Origin: Chlamydiota bacterium
GTDB taxonomy: Bacteria > Chlamydiota > Chlamydiia > Chlamydiales > Waddliaceae
Direction: 5' to 3'
DNA: 10,960 nt
Assembly: GCA_011065005.1 (NCBI GenBank)
Contig: JAAKFP010000037.1
Span: forward strand, 1 to 10,960
The position numbers and the translations under genes were made by a program. The notes under the pieces are model-generated. The model was not told where the DNA came from, ran no database searches, and worked only from the letters and a program-made list of their open reading frames with translations. Each line of letters opens with the position of its first letter. Positions within the stretch are counted from its first letter, which is position 1. Positions 6,244 through 10,960 of the stretch are shown here, piece after piece.

Positions 6244-7626
6244 TTGGAACCCACCAGCAGCAGCTCGGATCTTAGCGATCCATCCTCAACACGATCTCTA
6301 CCTGAACAACAAGGCAACGGGAGTCACTCTTCATCAGAAATTTTCAGATTTACATTTACCGAAGCCGCCTCAAGAAGTGAGAAGAGTCCTACTCCCCTTG
6401 GCACAGTATCAGAAAACTCATGTGAGTCATTAACACTAGAATTCGTCATGAACGGTGGAAATCCTGAAATCGTTATTCATAGGTTAGAAAAACCAAATAA
6501 TCATCCAGAATTTTTGCCACGAACTGAGAGCATGATCGCCGGAAGAAAAAAACGAGTATCTTTATTACTAAACAAAAAACCTTTTGAATTTGAGCCCGTA
6601 GACCACATGTCAACGGAGTCGCTCTCAAACACAACCAGAAAGAAAGTAGTCGATAAATTCAACAAAGGTCTAGTTAAAAAACTGAAGCAATCTTGGCGCG
6701 AAGCAACAAAACCTGAACTCAATGCAAAAACCATAAACGAACTTGTCGCTGATTTCTGTTTAGCAAGGACTGACATGGTTTTTCATGAGGAGGCCTTAGG
6801 AAAGACCCCAGCAGAGGACTTTGAAATAAGAACAAGAGAAATTGCCAAACAAATTCTAGAGGTCATTAAAAAGGGCACCATCCTTCTGATTCCCACTATT
6901 AAAAGATTCAACATACTTCTTAAGGCCTCTAAAGATTATATTGAAGAAAAAGACAGTATAACTACAGAGTGTCAACAATTCTACGGATCCTTAGAAAAAA
7001 TGGTCGAATATAGCAATTGGATCCAATGGAAATTAACACCCTCTGTCGGAGAAGATAAAGACATAAACTATTTCTTCATGCTGCATGAATATCATGTCGG
7101 CCAACAATGCTACGAGCCATTTCGTAAATTTCTCACCATTCCACTTGGTGAAGAGAAAAAAGACAGAAAAAGTGTAATGAAAACGCTCAAACACTGGAAT
7201 GACCCTACTGTGGAAGTAATAGCGCAAGTATATGAAAAGATTGAATCCATTTTCCGAAAAGAGATCACCATGAAAAACATCACAGGATATGACCACTTTT
7301 GGATAGAAGACTCTCAATCAAAAACAAGGGTTTCGAACATCTCTCATCATGACATCTTCACAGGTCTTATGTATGGAGACAGTGTCTTTTTTCAGAAAAT
7401 ATTCATTAACGGAGAACTGTTCTACGACGAAGAAGCTGAAGGAAAACCAGAATCTAAAAAGACTTTCTACACTGCATTTTTCGAGAAACTTTACAAAACA
7501 AAAGTTGATGGCTGTTATTCAAAATCAAAAGTAAAAGAGGTAGTCGATTATGCTGAGGAGGTGATGCAAAATGAAGAAGGAAAAGATACTCGGCACCCCC
7601 AGATACCAAACAAGACTTCGACTTGA
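6244..7626 (+). CDS. Ser-rich hypothetical protein, possible secreted effector with weak RhoGEF-like region
   Basis: I do not recognise this 460-residue protein. The first ~60 residues are Ser/Thr/Pro-rich and look disordered (SSSSDLSDPSSTRS, GSHSSSE), which is typical of, but not specific for, type III secretion signals. There is no signal peptide. The only hydrophobic patch, GTILLIPTI (211-219), is short. Residues ~165-300 are helical. There, EVIKKGTILLIPTIKRF, FYGSLEKMVEYSNWIQWKL (246-264) and INYFFMLHEYHVGQQCYEPF (274-293) follow roughly the order and spacing of conserved regions of DH/RhoGEF domains (compare ELIxTExxYVxxL, IFGNIEEI..HxxLLxxL, IGDxFL...YxxYC). The third conserved DH region (PVQRxxRYxLLL) and the TE glutamate are not seen, so the match may be accidental. 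The start is TTG with a strong ribosome site. The gene lies 117 bases upstream of the acyltransferase fusion in the same direction. It follows the palindrome cluster, where its promoter should be; no convincing one was found. Confidence 0.8.
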   Translation: MEPTSSSSDLSDPSSTRSLPEQQGNGSHSSSEIFRFTFTEAASRSEKSPTPLGTVSENSCESLTLEFVMNGGNPEIVIHRLEKPNNHPEFLPRTESMIAGRKKRVSLLLNKKPFEFEPVDHMSTESLSNTTRKKVVDKFNKGLVKKLKQSWREATKPELNAKTINELVADFCLARTDMVFHEEALGKTPAEDFEIRTREIAKQILEVIKKGTILLIPTIKRFNILLKASKDYIEEKDSITTECQQFYGSLEKMVEYSNWIQWKLTPSVGEDKDINYFFMLHEYHVGQQCYEPFRKFLTIPLGEEKKDRKSVMKTLKHWNDPTVEVIAQVYEKIESIFRKEITMKNITGYDHFWIEDSQSKTRVSNISHHDIFTGLMYGDSVFFQKIFINGELFYDEEAEGKPESKKTFYTAFFEKLYKTKVDGCYSKSKVKEVVDYAEEVMQNEEGKDTRHPQIPNKTST

Positions 7627-7729
7627 AAAATAGATGTAAAAAATGACTAACTACTATATATATCTTTATAAAGAGTAAAAAAAGTGCTCTATCACTGTAA
7701 CTGCTTGATCTTAAGCGTCCATTTGATAT

Positions 7730-7735
7730 AGGAGG
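7730..7735 (+). promoter_or_regulatory. Shine-Dalgarno AGGAGG supporting a GTG start
   Basis: AGGAGG lies eight bases before GTG at 7744, an ideal spacing. The GTG start includes the hydrophobic N-terminal segment. The alternative ATG at codon 17 (7792) has no comparable site. No clear promoter is seen in the 117-base gap after the preceding gene, so co-transcription is possible. Confidence 0.7.
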
Positions 7736-7743
7736 ACATTATT

Positions 7744-10482
7744 GTGAGAAAAATCCTAATCTATCTACTCGTCTATTTTCTAAAGTTCATCATGGCATTC
7801 CGCTACCGGGTTTACGTCAAAGGGTATGATAAATTGACCCCTGAAACTCTAAATAAACCTGGCGGCGTGTTATTTTTGCCAAACCACCCTGCAGTATTGG
7901 TAGATCCAGTCGCAGCAAGCTTAGCCGTCTTCCTCAAATTTCCGATCAGGCCGCTAATTGTGGAATATATGTATTACACTCCTATTGTTTATGGAATGAT
8001 GAGGTTTTTAAAGGCCCTCCCCATTCCAAACTTTGAAACCTCAAACAACAGCCTGAAACGGAAGCGACACGAAAAAGTCTTAGACGAAGTGATCAAAGGG
8101 CTGAAAAATGGGGAAAACTTCCTTCTCTATCCAGCAGGCAGGCTAAAACATACATGTAAGGAGAAGATTGGCGGTGCCTCGGCAACACACCGTATCATCA
8201 CGGAAACGCCTGAAGCAAACATTATCTTGGTTCGAGTCAAAGGACTTTGGGGCAGCAGCTTCTCCCGTGCGCTAACAGGAAATGTCCCTCCAATGTTTCC
8301 CACTCTTAAGCATGGCTTTTGGGTGCTATTGAAAAACCTAATTTTCTTTGCACCTAGACGAAAGGTGATCATTGAACTTGTTCCGGCACCTGCAAACTTC
8401 CCATATCATCCAGAGAATCGATTGGAGCTAAACCACTGGTTAGAGAAATGGTATAATCAACCTGATGGGCTTTCAGAGCAGGAAGGACCTCTCCCGGGCG
8501 ATTCTTTGATACAGACATCTTATAGTTTCTGGAAAAAAGATATTCCCGAGGTGTATAAGCCGGAAGAGATTGAAGAAACGGTCGTGCACCTTAAAGACAT
8601 TGACCATGATCTTCAAGATAAAGTTCTCGATAAGTTACAAGAGCTCACAGAAATAAATCCCTCCGCTATCAAGCCTGAGATGTCTCTAGCAAACGACTTG
8701 GGATTAGACTCTCTCGACATCTCCGAACTTGCCATGTTCATTCAAGACTACTTTGAAACAGGCCCAATCCCTGTCACGGAAATGACTACAGTGCGTCGCG
8801 TTATAGGAATTGCTTCGGGTAAAATCAAAGTTGAAGAAAAAGTGGAAGAAACACAGTTCGATATCTCGAAATGGTCCTACACAGGGAAGAGCGATCGAGC
8901 GCAGATCGGTGAAGGGAAAACCATACCCGAGGTCTTTCTAAACATCTGCGGTCAGAGAGGAAAAGCCCCTGCCTATGCAGATGCTCGTTCCGGAATTCTC
9001 CCCTATTCACGATTGAAGCTGGGAGCTATCCTTTTAGCCGAACACATTCGACACCTTCCGGGAAAGTATATTGGCATACTATTGCCCGCTAGCGTCGGTG
9101 CATTTATCTCTGTCCTTGCCTGTCAATTAGCAGGAAAAGTGCCACTTATGATCAACTGGACCATTGGCCCAAGACATTTGAAAGCTGTTTCCGAGCTTTC
9201 CAAAGTTGAAGTGATATTATCCTCATGGGCATTTCTGGAAAGGCTCGATTCTGTCGATTTGACTGGAATCGATGAAAAATTGTTGATGCTTGAAACAGTC
9301 CGACATGAGTTTTCGATTGTCGACAAAATCCGCGCCCTCATCCGTTCCAAAAAAAGCACCAAAAATATTATGAAAACTTTTGGTATTGATAAAACGTCTG
9401 AAGATGATGCGGCGGTCCTCCTATTTACGAGCGGAACAGAAAGCATGCCTAAAGGTGTTCCCCTTTCTCATAGTAACATTCTGGAAAACCAACGCGCCGC
9501 GTTGGAAACAGTAAATATTCGTACTGACGACGTCATCCTCTCTTTCTTACCCCCCTTCCACTCGTTTGGATTTTGCATCACGGGACTCATAGGGCTTCTT
9601 GGTGGAGCACGAACGGCATTTTTTCCCAACCCCACTGACGGGAAGGGCTTGGCGAAAGCAAGTGAAACGTGGGGAGCAACAATCATCTGTGGAGCACCAA
9701 CTTTTGTTAAGGCGATGCTCAAAGCTGCCACACTTGAGCAGGTGAAAAATATGCGTTATTGCATTACGGGAGCAGAGGCAACGCCTCCCGACCTTTTCGA
9801 TCTGCTAAGAAAATTTGACAAGGAAAACACCCATGTAGAGGGATATGGCATTACGGAATGCTCTCCCATGATCTCCACCAATATTGCAAATGTTAACGGC
9901 AAAGACGTTCACCTTAAAGGCGTAGGACGCCCGGTGCCTGGGGTTGAACTGATTGTGGTACACCCTGAAACCAATGAGGTGTTACCTGTAGGTGCCGAAG
10001 GTTTGATTCTCACCAGAGGCCCCAACGTCTTTTCCGGGTATCTCAACCCCGGTCTCGCTTCCCCATTTCTTACTGTCGAAGGGAAAGAATGGTATAACAC
10101 CGGAGACATCGGCTTCCTCGATGAAGACGGCTGCTTAACGATTTCAGGGCGAAAGAAAAGGTTTATCAAAGCAGGGGGAGAGATGGTTAGCTTGCAAGCT
10201 ATTGAAACTGCGCTTTTGCAAGCAGCACCAAAGAAGAAGTGGCCATTGAGTGAAGAAGGCCCGTCACTAGGGGTGATCGCCAAAGAGGTTCCTGGCGGCA
10301 AGCCCACCTTTATGCTCGTCACAACTTTTTCTACTGATGTCGATGAAGTGAACCAAACGCTGCGGGACAGTGGTTTTAGCAATATGATTAAAGTTTCGAA
10401 GGTGATCAAGCTCGAAGAGATCCCGATCATGGGCACAGGAAAAACGAACTTTCGCGTTTTGGAAGAGCAGTACATAAAATAG
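7744..10482 (+). CDS. Acyltransferase-ACP-acyl-ACP synthetase fusion (Aas-like, with internal carrier domain)
   Basis: This 912-residue protein joins three activities for fatty acid re-use in membrane lipid. A hydrophobic segment (4-19) probably anchors it to the inner membrane. A PlsC-type acyltransferase follows (about 20-240), with NHPAVLVD (His48, Asp54) and LLYPAGRLKH (127-136). It would move an acyl chain to a lysophospholipid or glycerol phosphate. Residues about 285-360 form an acyl carrier protein domain: DLGLDSLDISEL, with Ser323 as the phosphopantetheine site. Residues about 395-912 are an AMP-forming ligase with FTSGTESMPKG (561-571), LPPFHSFGF (602-610), EGYGITECS (699-707), YNTGD (784-788), SGRKKRFIK (801-809) and Lys900 in GTGKTNFR, all intact. 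E. coli Aas (about 720 residues) has the same order without the carrier domain. The His-Asp spacing is five residues instead of four. Fusion and domains are clear; substrates are inferred. Confidence 0.93.
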   Translation: MRKILIYLLVYFLKFIMAFRYRVYVKGYDKLTPETLNKPGGVLFLPNHPAVLVDPVAASLAVFLKFPIRPLIVEYMYYTPIVYGMMRFLKALPIPNFETSNNSLKRKRHEKVLDEVIKGLKNGENFLLYPAGRLKHTCKEKIGGASATHRIITETPEANIILVRVKGLWGSSFSRALTGNVPPMFPTLKHGFWVLLKNLIFFAPRRKVIIELVPAPANFPYHPENRLELNHWLEKWYNQPDGLSEQEGPLPGDSLIQTSYSFWKKDIPEVYKPEEIEETVVHLKDIDHDLQDKVLDKLQELTEINPSAIKPEMSLANDLGLDSLDISELAMFIQDYFETGPIPVTEMTTVRRVIGIASGKIKVEEKVEETQFDISKWSYTGKSDRAQIGEGKTIPEVFLNICGQRGKAPAYADARSGILPYSRLKLGAILLAEHIRHLPGKYIGILLPASVGAFISVLACQLAGKVPLMINWTIGPRHLKAVSELSKVEVILSSWAFLERLDSVDLTGIDEKLLMLETVRHEFSIVDKIRALIRSKKSTKNIMKTFGIDKTSEDDAAVLLFTSGTESMPKGVPLSHSNILENQRAALETVNIRTDDVILSFLPPFHSFGFCITGLIGLLGGARTAFFPNPTDGKGLAKASETWGATIICGAPTFVKAMLKAATLEQVKNMRYCITGAEATPPDLFDLLRKFDKENTHVEGYGITECSPMISTNIANVNGKDVHLKGVGRPVPGVELIVVHPETNEVLPVGAEGLILTRGPNVFSGYLNPGLASPFLTVEGKEWYNTGDIGFLDEDGCLTISGRKKRFIKAGGEMVSLQAIETALLQAAPKKKWPLSEEGPSLGVIAKEVPGGKPTFMLVTTFSTDVDEVNQTLRDSGFSNMIKVSKVIKLEEIPIMGTGKTNFRVLEEQYIK

Positions 10483-10960
10483 AGCAACGGCAGAATATAG
10501 TTCTAACCACAGATACACAGTAAGCGTTCAGACAATGCCGTCAACTTAAGCGGTTCATCACAAAAACGCGTAACCTGAGAGTTTACGGTTAGCAATAAAT
10601 TTGGGAGTACGGGGACTTGTCCTTGCAGTTCTACATAAGTTTTTCTGACAAAAACATCTTCTTCTACGGTCTTATTTGTGCACCTGAAAGAAATGTAAAA
10701 CCCTAGGGGCGCGGTAGCGCCGGAAGATGTAAGCCCCCTGTGAAGCGTTAGCGGAACGGGGGGGGGGTAGATGTGAAAGAAGGTCAATAGCTGCGGTAGC
10801 TGCGTAAGAAATTAGTCGAACACAAATCGTTACAGCTACTCCCATATACGCCTATAAACGTGATTGCACTTCAGGGTTGATCAGCGTTTGCTGGCATTTT
10901 GTCGATCATATCAAATAAAAAAAAATGAGTTTTACACGAATGTGTCATAGAAATGTGTTT
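10483..10960. other. Gene-free region with imperfect triple repeat and G-tract
   Basis: I see no supportable gene in these 478 bases. A CCACAGA-type repeat fragment lies at 10504-10520. A short element, CGTAACC (10570-10576) facing ACGGTTA (10585-10591), could form a small hairpin. Three related units occupy about 10691-10806 and are entered separately. The last 150 bases are AT-rich with an A-tract at 10915-10924 and no recognisable promoter. No intrinsic terminator for the preceding gene was found. Confidence 0.5.
10691..10806. repeat. Imperfect triple repeat with GCGKTAGC core and G10 tract
   Basis: Three units start with AAATGTAAAA (10691), AGATGTAAGC (10725) and AGATGTGAAA (10769). They carry, 20-24 bases later, GCGGTAGCGCC (10711-10721), GCGTTAGCGGA (10745-10755) and GCGGTAGCTGC (10793-10803). 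The first core is a hairpin, GGCGC-GGTA-GCGCC (10708-10721). In the second, CCCCCTGT (10734-10741) faces ACG plus a run of ten G (10758-10767). Unit lengths are 34 and 44 bases, so this is neither CRISPR-like nor a precise tandem repeat. Function is unknown. Confidence 0.45.

Noticed and set aside
9909..10487. 192-codon minus-strand frame opposite the ligase domain
   Set aside because: The plus strand encodes intact adenylation motifs throughout, so the opposite frame is a shadow.
10570..10600. Degraded copy of the ends of palindrome 2 (CGTAACC ... ACGGTTAGCAATAA)
   Set aside because: The shared words are short and the arrangement differs. The similarity is too weak to claim relationship.
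10503..10787. 94-codon minus-strand reading frame downstream of the fusion gene
   Set aside because: It runs across the repeat units and the G10 tract, which give PPP and other low-complexity stretches. It shows no domain motif and is best explained as a chance frame.
10925..10960. ATG near the right edge, open to the end of the window
   Set aside because: Only 12 codons are visible and there is no Shine-Dalgarno sequence before it, only an A-tract. It cannot be supported as a gene start.

Overview
The window looks like a stretch of chromosome from an intracellular or symbiotic bacterium, most plausibly a Chlamydia-like organism (Parachlamydiales). The evidence is indirect. There is an AT-rich background with two large proteins of no recognised family. 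One of these has a short N-terminal hydrophobic hairpin followed by proline-rich and coiled regions, and the other has a Ser-rich N-terminus. Both styles are common in secreted proteins of such bacteria. They sit beside conserved lipid-metabolism genes. The lineage is inferred and not proven by any marker gene here.

Layout. 119-2701 (+) encodes an 860-residue membrane-anchored, helical protein with a proline-rich segment and a C-terminal region faintly reminiscent of a formin FH2 domain. 2702-2912 is intergenic and holds a strong hairpin and a degenerate CGCAAAG-type repeat. 2913-5488 (-) is a two-gene operon: a 3-hydroxyacyl-CoA dehydrogenase followed, with a 4-bp ATGA overlap, by an SCP2-type thiolase. 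Together they cover the last two steps of fatty acid beta-oxidation. 5489-6243 is a 755-bp divergent intergenic region almost filled by three successive full-length palindromes (5504-5667, 5726-5944, 5953-6121) that look like MITE-type elements. 6244-7626 (+) encodes a 460-residue Ser-rich hypothetical protein starting at TTG, with a weak resemblance to a RhoGEF (DH) domain. 7744-10482 (+) encodes a 912-residue three-domain fusion: PlsC-type acyltransferase, acyl carrier protein, and AMP-forming acyl-ACP synthetase. 10483-10960 has no supportable gene but contains an imperfect triple repeat with a G10 tract.

How the parts fit. The dehydrogenase/thiolase pair would degrade fatty acids. The fusion protein would activate free fatty acids, load them on its own carrier domain and transfer them to a glycerophospholipid or lysophospholipid, as expected of a bacterium that scavenges host lipid. 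The two unknown proteins may be host-directed effectors. If the weak formin-like and RhoGEF-like readings hold, both would act on the actin cytoskeleton, but this is a hypothesis only. The most unusual DNA-level feature is the tandem cluster of three unrelated long palindromes between the divergent genes, one ending directly at the ribosome binding site of the beta-oxidation operon.
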